Source: an uncultured Buttiauxella sp.
GTDB lineage: Bacteria; Pseudomonadota; Gammaproteobacteria; Enterobacterales; Enterobacteriaceae
Assembly (NCBI GenBank): GCA_946480445.1
Contig: CAMLJN010000003.1
Location: 124,001-188,000, forward strand
Direction: 5' to 3'
Length of the DNA: 64,000 nucleotides
Part shown: positions 48,277 through 57,435 of the stretch, piece by piece
Layout: every line of letters begins with the position of its first letter
Numbering within the stretch: the first letter of the stretch is position 1
The notes under the pieces: generated by a model
Database searches by the model: none
What the model saw: only the letters and a program-made list of their open reading frames with translations
What the model was told of the DNA's origin: nothing
Made by a program: the position numbers and the translations under genes

Positions 48277-48720
48277 ATGATGAGCGCATATTCTTTTATG
48301 GATGTTACTGCATCCTTTGCAGGCCCGACCGGAACCATTGACCTGGGCGCAGGTTCAGCCAACGGTGAAGAAGGCATCAAGGTGGAAATGAGCGTGGCAA
48401 AAAACACCATGACTGAAGGGATTGATGGCGAAGTGATGCACAGCCTTAATCCGAGCAAGTCGGGCAAAATCACCGTCTCGTTACTCAAAAGCTCCCCGGT
48501 CAATAAAAAGCTCTCGCTTGCCTATAACGCGCAGACGCTTTCTTCCGCGCTATGGGGAAACAACGTCATCGTTATCCGCAACAGCGTTTCCGGGGATGTT
48601 GTGACCGCCCGCTCGGTTGCTTTCCAGAAGCTGCCGGATAACGTCAATGGCAAAGAGGGCGGCAGCGTGGCCTGGGTGTTTGACTGCGGCAAAATCGATC
48701 AGGTTCTGGGAGTCTTCTAA
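48277..48720 (+). CDS. Tail tube protein (DUF3277 family)
   Basis: A 147-residue protein that follows the sheath, as expected for the inner tube. SYSFMDVTASFAGPTGTIDLG-type opening (AYSFMDVTASFAGPTGT) and the beta-rich body match DUF3277. Start could be ATG 48277 or 48280. It polymerises as stacked hexamers. Confidence 0.82.
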   Translation: MMSAYSFMDVTASFAGPTGTIDLGAGSANGEEGIKVEMSVAKNTMTEGIDGEVMHSLNPSKSGKITVSLLKSSPVNKKLSLAYNAQTLSSALWGNNVIVIRNSVSGDVVTARSVAFQKLPDNVNGKEGGSVAWVFDCGKIDQVLGVF

Positions 48721-48723
48721 GCC

Positions 48724-49149
48724 ATGGAAATCACCATCAAAGAAAATAACTACCGCATCGGCAAGCTTGGCGTGTTTGAGCAGCTGAAAGTCTCCAGAAA
48801 ACTGCTGCCGGTACTGGCGGGCATGGTGGGGGATTTTCGCCGCCTGCAGGCGGGGCAGTCCGAGGAAGAGGGCATGAGTGCCCTTGAATCCGTGCTGCCT
48901 AAAATTGCCAAAACCCTGGCCGATCTCAGCGAAGAAGACTGTCAGGCCATTATCTTTCCCTGCCTGAGCGTGGTGGCTCGCCAGCACATGAAAGGCTGGG
49001 TGCCGGTATTCAGTCAGGGCAGCCTGGCCTTCGACGATGTCGATCTGCTGACGCTGTTGCAGCTGGTGGCCCGGGTGGTGGCCGATTCGCTGGGAAATTT
49101 TTTGCAAGAACTCCCCGGCGACCTGACGCAGGACCCGGCAGCAGCCTGA
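48724..49149 (+). CDS. Tail assembly chaperone, short (G-like) form
   Basis: A 141-residue helical protein between tube and tape measure, the position of lambda G / P2 E chaperones. FEQLKVSRKLLPVLAGMV and the C-terminal LLQLVARVVADSLGN are present. The reading frame contains a slippery A AAT TTT near its end, so a longer fusion form is probably made (see next entry). Confidence 0.75.
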   Translation: MEITIKENNYRIGKLGVFEQLKVSRKLLPVLAGMVGDFRRLQAGQSEEEGMSALESVLPKIAKTLADLSEEDCQAIIFPCLSVVARQHMKGWVPVFSQGSLAFDDVDLLTLLQLVARVVADSLGNFLQELPGDLTQDPAAA

Positions 49150-49334
49150 CGCTGGACACCCTGCCGGGCGGAGAAGATTACATTCTCCGCCCGGCGGAGG
49201 TTTTCGGCCTCGACTGGCAGAGTCTGAAAAGCGGCGCGGTGGATCTGTACGACATCGCGCTGATGAACGATTACCTGGATATGCGGGCCGATAATAAGGC
49301 CCGCATCGCACGCTGGAGAGAGGAAAATGAGTAA
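49095..49334 (+). CDS. -1 frameshift extension of the tail assembly chaperone (GT-like)
   Basis: Slippery heptamer A AAT TTT at 49095-49101, followed by two more T. After a -1 slip the frame is open for 77 codons to TAA 49332-49334, encoding SLTLDTLPGGEDYILRPAEV...VDLYDIALMNDYL. It has no start codon of its own, but uses protein-like codons, so frameshifting is the natural way to express it. The fusion would be about 203 residues and overlaps the tape-measure start by 8 bp. The lambda G-GT and P2 E-E' pairs are established precedents. Confidence 0.7.
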   Translation, partial: KFFARTPRRPDAGPGSSLTLDTLPGGEDYILRPAEVFGLDWQSLKSGAVDLYDIALMNDYLDMRADNKARIARWREENE

Positions 49335-51126
49335 CAGCAGGCAACTCAATAAGCTCACCTCGATGGATGTTCATCTAAGAAATATCGAACTTCTCCTTAG
49401 AAAAGTGCAGGACAGTCAGGGCGGTGCTTTTGACAAAATAGTGAGGGCTCTTGAAAAGGTGGTCTCCCTGAAACCCTGCGTTGAAAGCAAGGAGAAAAAA
49501 AAACCTGACGAAAAAGCTGAACAAGGCGTTGGGAAAATGGTGGGGGAACTGGGCAAGTTTTCCAGTCTGTTTGTTCAGGGAGCGGCCAAATTTATCGGTT
49601 TCGTTTCCGCTTCTGCGAGCGGTAGCGAAGAAGAGGCACGAGCAGCGAAAGAGAGTGGAACCAGCGTTAGCGGGTATAAAGCCCTCGACTATGCGGCGGG
49701 TCAGACCGGTGCAGATCCTGAGTCGTTCCAGGAATCGTTAAAAAACGTGGCGGCATTCTGGAGAGACGATGCGGCGGGCGAGGGAATGCTCAACAATATG
49801 GGCATTCAAACCCGTAAGGAGGATGGAAGCCAGGCTGATAACGCGACGGTGTTTGCACAGATTGGCAATGTATTGAGCGCAATGGGGCCTGAAGCCGCCG
49901 GGCAACTTTCAGGTTCGCTGGGTATTGATGAGAAAACGCTTAACGCGATGCAACAGGGCCTGGCCAACTATACCGAACAGTATCATCAGATGATGGTGAG
50001 TACGGGCGTGGATGCCGAACAGGCCGCCTTGCTGTCGACTGGTTTTATGACGTCGATGCGCAGGATCACCGCGGTGTCCGACCTGATTCGTGACAAAGTT
50101 GGTACAGGCCTGGCCGCAGGGCTTATCGGCCCCATTGAGTCTGTGACGGCGACAGTGCTGGCCAATTTCCCGCATATTGAAAGCACGATTAATCAGATTA
50201 TCAATTTGATAAGCGGTTTTGCCCGGCTTTTTGCTAATGCTATTAACGGCACTATTGGCTGGGTGTCAGCTTTGATCAATTTATGGCAGCAGCTCGATTC
50301 AGGCACGCAGATTGTTATTGCAGTGGTGCTGGCGCTGGCTGCGGCCTGGTTCATCTTGAGCAACGCAATCAGGCTCTCGCCGGTTGGCATGATTTTGACC
50401 CTGATGACCGCTATTGGGCTTATCTATGATGAGTTCACCAAATGGCGTTCGGGTGCAGAGACTTTCATTGACTGGGGAAAGTGGGGGGGCGCAATCGGTA
50501 AGGCTGTTGCCGCCATCGGAAAACTCATCACTACCGTTAAAAACCTGGTCCTGCAGTTTTGGGAAATGCTGAAAATTGATTTTGGTGCCTGGTCAATCGA
50601 CAAGATTTTCGACGGCCTTATCGGAGGCTTTGAACAGCTTGGTGCAATGCTGCAAAAAGTGGGCAAGCTAATCAGGGCGCTAAAAGACGGCAACTGGTCA
50701 GAGGCGGCGAGCATTGGTAAAGAGATGATTAGCGATGTCAGCAACAGCCCGGTAGGCAAACTGGTTCAAAAGGGCAAGGATCTGCTGGATGCGGGAGTGG
50801 ACAAGGCAGAGAGCTGGCTTACGGAAGGTGAGAAGAAAGAGACTCGTCGTAACGATCCGGTCGCTTTGCTGGCGCCGCAGGCGATAAATAATCTTGCTGA
50901 CAATAATCTTATGGGCGGTTACGGCCAAAACTATGAGCGTTACGCCTACAGCAACGAACTGAATCAAACCGCTTCGACCACCGTCAATTCCCCAACCATC
51001 ACCAATGAATCACACATCGTAATTAACGGCGCGAGCGATCCGCTCACGATGGGAAATACTCTTGCGAGCCGCCTGACGGATACCTATTCGCAACTGGCGC
51101 AACAACATATTCCGGGGATAACCTAA
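49327..51126 (+). CDS. Tape measure protein
   Basis: A 599-residue protein that sets tail length. A helical N-terminal part (LRNIELLLRKVQDSQGG) is followed by a hydrophobic middle (QIVIAVVLALAAAWFILSN and VGMILTLMTAIGLI, about residues 325-360), and a C-terminal part. At about 0.15 nm per residue it would give a tail near 90 nm, short as in R-type pyocins. Its stop overlaps the next start by one base. Confidence 0.85.
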   Translation: MSNSRQLNKLTSMDVHLRNIELLLRKVQDSQGGAFDKIVRALEKVVSLKPCVESKEKKKPDEKAEQGVGKMVGELGKFSSLFVQGAAKFIGFVSASASGSEEEARAAKESGTSVSGYKALDYAAGQTGADPESFQESLKNVAAFWRDDAAGEGMLNNMGIQTRKEDGSQADNATVFAQIGNVLSAMGPEAAGQLSGSLGIDEKTLNAMQQGLANYTEQYHQMMVSTGVDAEQAALLSTGFMTSMRRITAVSDLIRDKVGTGLAAGLIGPIESVTATVLANFPHIESTINQIINLISGFARLFANAINGTIGWVSALINLWQQLDSGTQIVIAVVLALAAAWFILSNAIRLSPVGMILTLMTAIGLIYDEFTKWRSGAETFIDWGKWGGAIGKAVAAIGKLITTVKNLVLQFWEMLKIDFGAWSIDKIFDGLIGGFEQLGAMLQKVGKLIRALKDGNWSEAASIGKEMISDVSNSPVGKLVQKGKDLLDAGVDKAESWLTEGEKKETRRNDPVALLAPQAINNLADNNLMGGYGQNYERYAYSNELNQTASTTVNSPTITNESHIVINGASDPLTMGNTLASRLTDTYSQLAQQHIPGIT

Positions 51127-51683
51127 TGAACATACTTTCAGCGCTTTTCCAGCAGCGAACGCGATCGATTGGCGTGTTAATTCCGGACGTGGTGATCACT
51201 GAAACGCACAATGATGAGCTGGAAATAGCTACGCACCCGGTAGAAGGAAAAGCCAATATCAGCGATCACGCCTGGAAAAAACCCGGCTCGTTGGTTATCG
51301 ACTGCGGCTTTTCCGACGGGGGGGCACTGCTGAATTTTGCCGATACCGCGGGTTATGGCCTCAGTACCAGCCTCAGTGCGGAGAAGATATACAGGGAGAT
51401 CCTGGATCTCCAGCAACGCTGCGAGCTTCTGGACGTTGTCACCGGCAAGCGAACTTACAAAAACATGCTGATACAGCAGGTTGGCGTGACGAGCAACAAG
51501 GAAAATGAGCAGGTATTGATGGCGAAAATCACGTTAAGGGAGGTGCTTATCTCCAGCACCGAAAGCATTAACGTTGTTGAAAAATCGGCTATGAGTAAGG
51601 GTGTTTCAACATCTGCAACGGTTAATACCGGGCAAAAAACGCTGAGGCCGGTCAAGAACGCTAACCTTCCTGTTACCCGATAA
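51126..51683 (+). CDS. Dit-like baseplate/tail protein
   Basis: A 185-residue protein with a Dit-like N-terminal domain (VLIPDVVITETHNDELEIATHPVEGKANISDHAWKKPGSLVI). It probably forms the ring that joins tube and baseplate. Translationally coupled to the tape measure gene. Confidence 0.7.
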   Translation: MNILSALFQQRTRSIGVLIPDVVITETHNDELEIATHPVEGKANISDHAWKKPGSLVIDCGFSDGGALLNFADTAGYGLSTSLSAEKIYREILDLQQRCELLDVVTGKRTYKNMLIQQVGVTSNKENEQVLMAKITLREVLISSTESINVVEKSAMSKGVSTSATVNTGQKTLRPVKNANLPVTR

Positions 51684-51699
51684 CTGACGAGGAAATGCA

Positions 51700-52008
51700 A
51701 TGAATATTCAGGAAATTCCTCTTAGCGCCGACAACCAGATCTTCACAATCCAGCTAGATAATAAGCAGCTTCGATTGCGGCTCATTTTCCGCGACGAAGC
51801 AGGCTGGATTCTGGATGTGATGATGGCCGATTCGACACCCTTGATTGGCGGCATACCTTTAGTCACCGATAGCAATCTGCTTGCCCCTTATAGCCATCTT
51901 GGCTTTACCGGAAGCTTGCTGGTCGTGAGTGACGATCGCGCCAGTCTTTACCCGACAAAAACAAATCTTGGCCTGCAAAGCCACCTGTATTTTGTCACGG
52001 ATAATTAA
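51700..52008 (+). CDS. Baseplate plug-like protein
   Basis: A 102-residue protein resembling the cyanophage Pam3 gp18-type baseplate plug family, with FTIQLDNKQLRLRLIFRDEAG and LGFTGSLLVVSDD. Genes of this family lie between Dit-like and hub genes in related phages, as here. Confidence 0.65.
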   Translation: MNIQEIPLSADNQIFTIQLDNKQLRLRLIFRDEAGWILDVMMADSTPLIGGIPLVTDSNLLAPYSHLGFTGSLLVVSDDRASLYPTKTNLGLQSHLYFVTDN

Positions 52009-52039
52009 CCGTCCGGCACGGCCTTTTTAGGGAGCTAAT

Positions 52040-53119
52040 ATGAGCCAGAACTGGTTACGCCATTTTGAGCTACAGCTGCTCGATGATAAAGGGCAGGGAA
52101 TCGCCCTTAGTGATTTTAAAGTCACTTTTACGATTGACTGGTTTAAGGGGGCTTCTCCTCGTGTGGCTGAGGTGAAAATTTATAATCTTAAACCTGACAC
52201 CGCCCATAAAATAATGGGCGATGAGTTTTCAAAAATTCGACTGATTGCCGGATACGAGGGGCCACAGACTATTTATCCTGAGGAGACTGTTGGCGTAGAG
52301 GTGCGGATTAATCCTGATGACAATGTCGGGCAGAAATACGATCGCAACTATGGTCTGATCTTTAGCGGCGATATTCGTATAGCTATTGCTGGGCGGGATG
52401 CGACGCCCGACACATGGGTTTTAGTTCAGGCTATCGACGGACATGAGGCCATAAGCTATGCCACCGTGAGTTCAACGTTGTCCAAAGGGCACTGCGTCAG
52501 GGATTTATATCAGGCTCTGCTAAAAGGGCTGGAGCCGTACAGCATTATCAAAGGTGTTGAGCCGGTTTTCCCGACCACTATTTTTCCTCGTGGGCGAACG
52601 CTTCACGGAAAGGTTGCGACCTATCTCGACGAAGTGAAAAAACTCTGTCATGCCGACTGGCAGATCGTCGACGGCAGGCTGGATTTCCTTTCTGCGGCCT
52701 CGCCAGCCCACGCGGCAATCGTGCTGAATAGCCAGTCAGGGCTGATCTCTTTACCCCAGCGCACGACCAACACCGGAGTGAACGCAAAGTGCCTGATAAA
52801 CCCTAATATTCGCGTAAACGGGCTGGTACACCTCGATCAGTCTTCCCTTTATTTGCAGAAGCTTTCCGAAGAGGATATTGGCGCCGTCGCAGACGCGCCG
52901 GGTCGTATCCAGACTATCGACAAAAAAAGTGATGGCAACCGTACGCTGAATGTAAAAACGCCTCCGGCAAGCGTCGCCGCAGACGGTATCTATGAGGTTT
53001 GCGGTATCACCACTGTGGGCGATACGCGCGGCAATGACTGGCATATGAGTCTGATATGTCAGGCCCGGGGCAGTTCGGATTACAACGAAAAATCCCGCAA
53101 GGGCAAGGCCTCATCTTAA
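52040..53119 (+). CDS. Baseplate hub protein (gp44/gp27-like)
   Basis: A 359-residue hub protein. VTFTIDWFKGASPRVAEVKIYNL and LIFSGDIRIAIAGRDATPDTWVLVQAIDG are characteristic of phage late-control/hub proteins. It should form the trimer onto which the spike docks. A terminator lies just after it. Confidence 0.75.
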   Translation: MSQNWLRHFELQLLDDKGQGIALSDFKVTFTIDWFKGASPRVAEVKIYNLKPDTAHKIMGDEFSKIRLIAGYEGPQTIYPEETVGVEVRINPDDNVGQKYDRNYGLIFSGDIRIAIAGRDATPDTWVLVQAIDGHEAISYATVSSTLSKGHCVRDLYQALLKGLEPYSIIKGVEPVFPTTIFPRGRTLHGKVATYLDEVKKLCHADWQIVDGRLDFLSAASPAHAAIVLNSQSGLISLPQRTTNTGVNAKCLINPNIRVNGLVHLDQSSLYLQKLSEEDIGAVADAPGRIQTIDKKSDGNRTLNVKTPPASVAADGIYEVCGITTVGDTRGNDWHMSLICQARGSSDYNEKSRKGKASS

Positions 53120-53140
53120 GGCCGTTTGCCTCATGTCTGA

Positions 53141-53163
53141 ACCCGCCTTGAGCGGGTTTTTTA
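53141..53163 (+). terminator. Terminator inside the tailocin operon
   Basis: ACCCGC-CTTGA-GCGGGT followed by six T, between the hub and spike genes on the coding strand. Transcription must continue past it to make spike, baseplate J and fibre, which fits antiterminated polymerase. Confidence 0.82.
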
Positions 53164-53180
53164 TTGCCTGGAGATAAACT

Positions 53181-53936
53181 ATGGCACTAACAACACCTGC
53201 GCTTACCGGGCAGCTAGCCGAGGTACTGGCGGCCACTCGTGCGGCATTAAGCAACGACCTGCGGGTTGCGCTCCCCGGCATTATTAACTCATTCGATCCC
53301 GAAAGCGTGACCTGTAGCGTAGCCCCGGCAATTAAAGGGGCGCTGACCGCAAGCGATGGTTCGGTAAGTTCCGTCAGTTATCCGCTGCTTGTGGATGTTC
53401 CGGTTATCTTCCCGCGTGGCGGCGGCTGTACGCTGACCTTTCCTGTTAAAGCGGGCGACGAATGCCTGGTGATATTCGCCGATCGAGCCATAGATTTCTG
53501 GTGGCAGAACGGCAGCATCCAGGAGCCGGTAAATGCGCGACAACATTCGCTATCGGACGCCTTTGTTCTCCCTGGTCCTCAGTCACAGGTGAAGAAAATC
53601 GGCGGGATAAGCACCACGGCGGCACAGCTGCGCAGCGATGACGGTGCTGCATTTGTGGAAGTGGCTGCCGCGCATGACATCACGCTCTCCACGCCCGGCA
53701 AACTGACGGCAAAAGCTGACGGTGGCACCGAAATCACATCACCAACCATCGTGTTAAACGGCGCGGTCACCATTAACGGTCCTCTGAACCAGGGCAAGGG
53801 TTCCGCCGGTGGCGGGGCCTCGCTGCTGGGACCGGTCACGGTGGACAACGACGTAAATGCCGCGGGCATCAGCCTGAAAGGGCATACCCACGGCGGCGTG
53901 CAAAGCGGCGGCAGTAACACGGGAGGACCGCAATGA
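53181..53936 (+). CDS. Membrane-puncturing spike (Gp138/gpV-like)
   Basis: A 251-residue spike: an OB-fold N-terminal domain (NSFDPESVTCSVAPAI, DVPVIFPRGGG, GDECLVIFADRAIDFWW), then a beta-helix shaft, and a C-terminal tip with HTHGGVQSGG, whose histidines would bind an iron ion as in P2 gpV. It pierces the outer membrane of the target. Overlaps the next gene by ATGA. Confidence 0.85.
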   Translation: MALTTPALTGQLAEVLAATRAALSNDLRVALPGIINSFDPESVTCSVAPAIKGALTASDGSVSSVSYPLLVDVPVIFPRGGGCTLTFPVKAGDECLVIFADRAIDFWWQNGSIQEPVNARQHSLSDAFVLPGPQSQVKKIGGISTTAAQLRSDDGAAFVEVAAAHDITLSTPGKLTAKADGGTEITSPTIVLNGAVTINGPLNQGKGSAGGGASLLGPVTVDNDVNAAGISLKGHTHGGVQSGGSNTGGPQ

Positions 53937-54277
53937 AATACAGAAAAGAGCTAAACGGTGACTATTCGTTTGGCCGGGGGGAGTCGGGGTTTCTGAGTAA
54001 TACGCCTGAAACCGTGGCCCAGGCGGTGAAAACCCGCCTTAGCCTCTGGCGTGGAGAATGGTTTCTGGATACCACTGAAGGCATGCCTTATGGCCAGTCG
54101 GTGCTCGGCAGGCAATCGCCGGAAGTCTATTCGATGGCCCTAAGCGATCGCATCCTTGGCACGCGTGGCGTCAGGTCGATCATCGAATTTAACACTATTA
54201 ACGACAGCGGCAGCCGACGCCTGACCTATAGCGTCACGCTTGACACCGTCTACGGAGAGGTAACAGTTGATGTATGA
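53933..54277 (+). CDS. Baseplate wedge protein (gp25/gpW-type)
   Basis: A 114-residue protein. TVAQAVKTRLSLWRGEWFLDTTEGMPYGQSVLG is the conserved core of gp25-like/DUF2634-type wedge proteins. It organises sheath attachment at the baseplate. Overlaps both neighbours by a few bases. Confidence 0.78.
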   Translation: MKYRKELNGDYSFGRGESGFLSNTPETVAQAVKTRLSLWRGEWFLDTTEGMPYGQSVLGRQSPEVYSMALSDRILGTRGVRSIIEFNTINDSGSRRLTYSVTLDTVYGEVTVDV

Positions 54278-55463
54278 AAATCTGATCGACAACATGATGC
54301 CGACTATCACACAGGAAGGGATTGGGGCCCCGGATTTTCAGACCATCCTTGAGCTGTGGAAAACTATTTTTCGGGGTATTTACGGCGACGATATTTATAT
54401 CGAGCCGGACAGCAAAGACGGTGTGCTGCTGTCGATGATGGCCTGGGCCATTCACGGCTGTAACAACGCGACGATTGCGGCGTATAACTCATTCAGCCCG
54501 TTAACCGGGATGGGGGAAGGCCTGTCCCGAAACGTGAAGATAAATGGCATCGTGCGAAAGGCGGCGACCAATTCGACGGTCGATGTCCTGCTGACCGGCA
54601 AAGTTGGTACGGTCATCAAAAACGGACAGGTGCGTGATTTAGCCGGTAATCTTTGGTCGCTGCCATCGATCGTCTCACTGGATTTGCACGGTCGTGCAAC
54701 GGTGACAGCCGTGTGTCAGCATCCCGGAGCGGTCAGCGCGCTGGTGGGAGATATTGTCGATATTGCCACGCCAACGCTGGGCTGGCAGAGCGTGGTCAAT
54801 CTCTCTGCCGCGGCCGAAGGGCAGGCGGTGGAAACAGATGCGGAACTGCGCCTGCGGCAGATTCAGTCCGTTGCGCTGCCGTCAAAAACGGTTATCGAAG
54901 GGCTACAGGGTGCGTTAGCGAATCTGCCCGGCGTGGCGCGGCTAAGAGTGTTTGATAACGATACCGATGCCGAAGACGAGAAGGGTATACCGCCCCATAG
55001 TCTGGCGGTCGTGGTGGATGGCGGCGACTCAACCGCCGTCGCCCGAACTATTGCTCTGAAGAAAACGCCGGGTGTTCCGACCTACGGAACGACAACGGAA
55101 AACGTGACCGACAGCTACGGAAACAGTAAACCCATCCATTTTTATCGCCCGACTACGGTTCCTGTCTTTGTTGAAATTAAATTAAAGCCGCTGGTGGGAT
55201 ATACCACTGAAATAGGTAACGGCATTAAAGAATCTCTCCGCGAATATATCAATGTGCTGGATATTGGTGAGACGTTATTTCTTTCCAGACTGTATTCTTC
55301 GGCCTCTCTGGATAATAAAGATGGTGGCAACACCTATGATATTTTATCCCTGGAGATTGGCAGGTCTGCCAGCGCCCTTGCTACCGAAAATATCGTGGTG
55401 GCATTTAATGAGCTGGCAACTTCCTCGGTGGTTAATATTAATGTTATTACGGTGACAGCATGA
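54270..55463 (+). CDS. Baseplate J-like protein (gp47/gpJ)
   Basis: A 397-residue baseplate wedge protein. ALPSKTVIEGLQGALANLPGV and the following region are typical of baseplate J family. The ATG at 54270 follows GGAGAGG and overlaps the previous gene; an in-frame TTG at 54267 is unlikely. It forms the wedge ring that triggers sheath contraction. Confidence 0.88.
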   Translation: MYENLIDNMMPTITQEGIGAPDFQTILELWKTIFRGIYGDDIYIEPDSKDGVLLSMMAWAIHGCNNATIAAYNSFSPLTGMGEGLSRNVKINGIVRKAATNSTVDVLLTGKVGTVIKNGQVRDLAGNLWSLPSIVSLDLHGRATVTAVCQHPGAVSALVGDIVDIATPTLGWQSVVNLSAAAEGQAVETDAELRLRQIQSVALPSKTVIEGLQGALANLPGVARLRVFDNDTDAEDEKGIPPHSLAVVVDGGDSTAVARTIALKKTPGVPTYGTTTENVTDSYGNSKPIHFYRPTTVPVFVEIKLKPLVGYTTEIGNGIKESLREYINVLDIGETLFLSRLYSSASLDNKDGGNTYDILSLEIGRSASALATENIVVAFNELATSSVVNINVITVTA

Positions 55464-56035
55464 GTAATAAATACAGCGGGCTTATTCCTGCCAGCCAGCG
55501 CGAAGCCCCCCGTTATTCCCAAATGCTTGAGGCGATAACCTCGGCGTTTACAAAGCAGCAGCGCGTCAGCAGCAGTCTGGTAAGCAGTTTCGATCTCGAT
55601 AAAGCTATTGGCGTACAGCTGGATGTGATTGGCAAGTGGATTGGCGGTACGCGAAGGATATTTGCGCCGATCGAAGATTATTTCTTCTCGTTTGACCGGG
55701 AATCTCTCGGCTTTGACTATGGATACTGGAAAAACCGTTATGACTCGGAGTATGGCTATGTCGATCTCGATGACGACAACTTCCGCACCGTATTACGAGC
55801 TAAAATTGGTGCCAATAACTGGAACGGCACCAGTCAAACGCTGCCGGCTATTTTGCAAAGTATTTACCCTAAAAAAGATATTCTGATCTCTTTTACCGAT
55901 AATCAGGATATGACGATGACCGTCACCGTCAAGGGTAAATCAATCTCAACCATCACCAAAGAAATTATTCGGCAAGGCTATCTGGCCATTAAACCGGCTG
56001 GCATTACCGTTAATTATGAAATTACTGAGGGTTAA
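55460..56035 (+). CDS. Tail protein of DUF2612 type (gpI/gp48 position)
   Basis: A 191-residue protein with DKAIGVQLDVIGKWIGGTRRI, the DUF2612 hallmark, in the place of P2 gpI. It links the baseplate to the tail fibre. Overlaps baseplate J by ATGA and lies two bases before the fibre gene. Confidence 0.8.
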   Translation: MSNKYSGLIPASQREAPRYSQMLEAITSAFTKQQRVSSSLVSSFDLDKAIGVQLDVIGKWIGGTRRIFAPIEDYFFSFDRESLGFDYGYWKNRYDSEYGYVDLDDDNFRTVLRAKIGANNWNGTSQTLPAILQSIYPKKDILISFTDNQDMTMTVTVKGKSISTITKEIIRQGYLAIKPAGITVNYEITEG

Positions 56036-56037
56036 CT

Positions 56038-57435
56038 ATGCCTGTAAATGATTTTAAGGCATTCGCCACCGGCGAATTTGCCAACGTTCTGTCACAGCCC
56101 GAATTCGAGGAGCTAGAAGCGCTGGGCAATGGCTTTCAGGCCGGGATAGCGCGCAGCGAAGAGCTCAACAAAGTCTGGCGGCAGGCGTCGACCATTGCTT
56201 CCGTCGTGGCCTCTTTTATGGCGACAAAATCCGGCAATGATGTGCTGGATAATGGCGATGTCACCACCCTGCAGGCCACGCTGTTAAAAGCTCTGCTTAA
56301 TAATTCAACCAGCCAGCTGGACGGCCGCTACCTGAAAGCCGCATCGAATCTGTCTGAGCTGAGTAATGCCGCATCGGCTCGGGGAAACCTGGGGCTAAAA
56401 GGGGCGGCGGTGCAGGATGTCGGCACGACGTCCGGAACAGTTGCAGCAGGAAACGATACCCGAATCGTAAATGCGCTACAGAAAGGGAATAATCTTTCTG
56501 AAATTAAGTTATCAGGTGGAAATGCCCAGGAGGCGGCACGTACTAATCTTGGGCTGGGGACGGCTGCAACTGCAAACGTGCAGGTGTCTGCCACTGATAC
56601 GACGCCTGGGCGATTAATGCCGGTCGGGGCGTTTGGTTTGGGTGGAACTGTCACAAATGCTGCAGATGATAAGATAACAAACTTCTATTACGGTGCGGTG
56701 GGTTCTTCATTTAATCCGACCACTGACCGGGGTTATGTTCATATGAATATTGCCGCGTCTGCGGCGTATCGCGCCCGCCTCGCGATTGACTATTCAGCGC
56801 AAAACGCGCCCCGGGTTTTCTTCCAGAATATGCTGGAAAATTCGTACAGTTCGTGGGTTCAGTTTTACACAACCGCTTTTAAACCCACGGCGCAAGATGT
56901 GGGAGCGCTGCCCATTTCTGGAGGTGTTCTCTCCGGGCCTTTGCGAGTAAATTCTGACGGTGGCTCAGTAATGCTTAAGCCAAAAACACCTGGGTCTGGC
57001 TCTTATATAATTTCCCAGGACTCAGCGGGGGTCAATAACTGGTATTTAGGTTATGGGAGCGTAAACAATAATACGCTCTCGTTAACTAACTATAAAACCT
57101 TAGCAGCAATACATATTGGGGATGATATTAGAATTGGCAAGCCTGTATACGTGACAGGGACTATAAATCCCACAGTCTGAACTAACTTTGACGCCCGCTA
57201 TCAAGGGAAGGGACAGGTTTATACAAAAGCTGAGAGTGATGCGCGTTATGTTCAAAATGTCCGTGTTGGTGCGGCGGGAACATTTATTATCACTAAAGAT
57301 AAATGGGGTGAGGCACCCGTCGGGGCATTTATGACCGGTTGGTATTTTGAAGGGAGCAACCCTGGCGGGGATAGCGTTCACTATCGCCCAGTTCAGATTT
57401 ATATAAATGGCGGCTGGAGAACGATTACAGCATGA
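56038..57435 (+). pseudogene. Tail fibre gene interrupted by an in-frame TGA
   Basis: Codons 1-380 (56038-57177) encode the baseplate-binding end and shaft: FANVLSQPEFEELEALGNGFQAG, then phage-fibre repeats (LKAASNLSELSNAASARGNLGL, QKGNNLSEIKLSGGNAQEAA). A TGA at 57178-57180 follows INPTV. The same frame then stays open for 84 codons, reading TNFDARYQGKGQVYTKAESDARY... to GGWRTITA and a TGA overlapping the chaperone gene ATG. The second part looks like a normal fibre tip, so either a nonsense mutation or UGA readthrough is involved. Receptor binding would depend on it. Confidence 0.75.
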
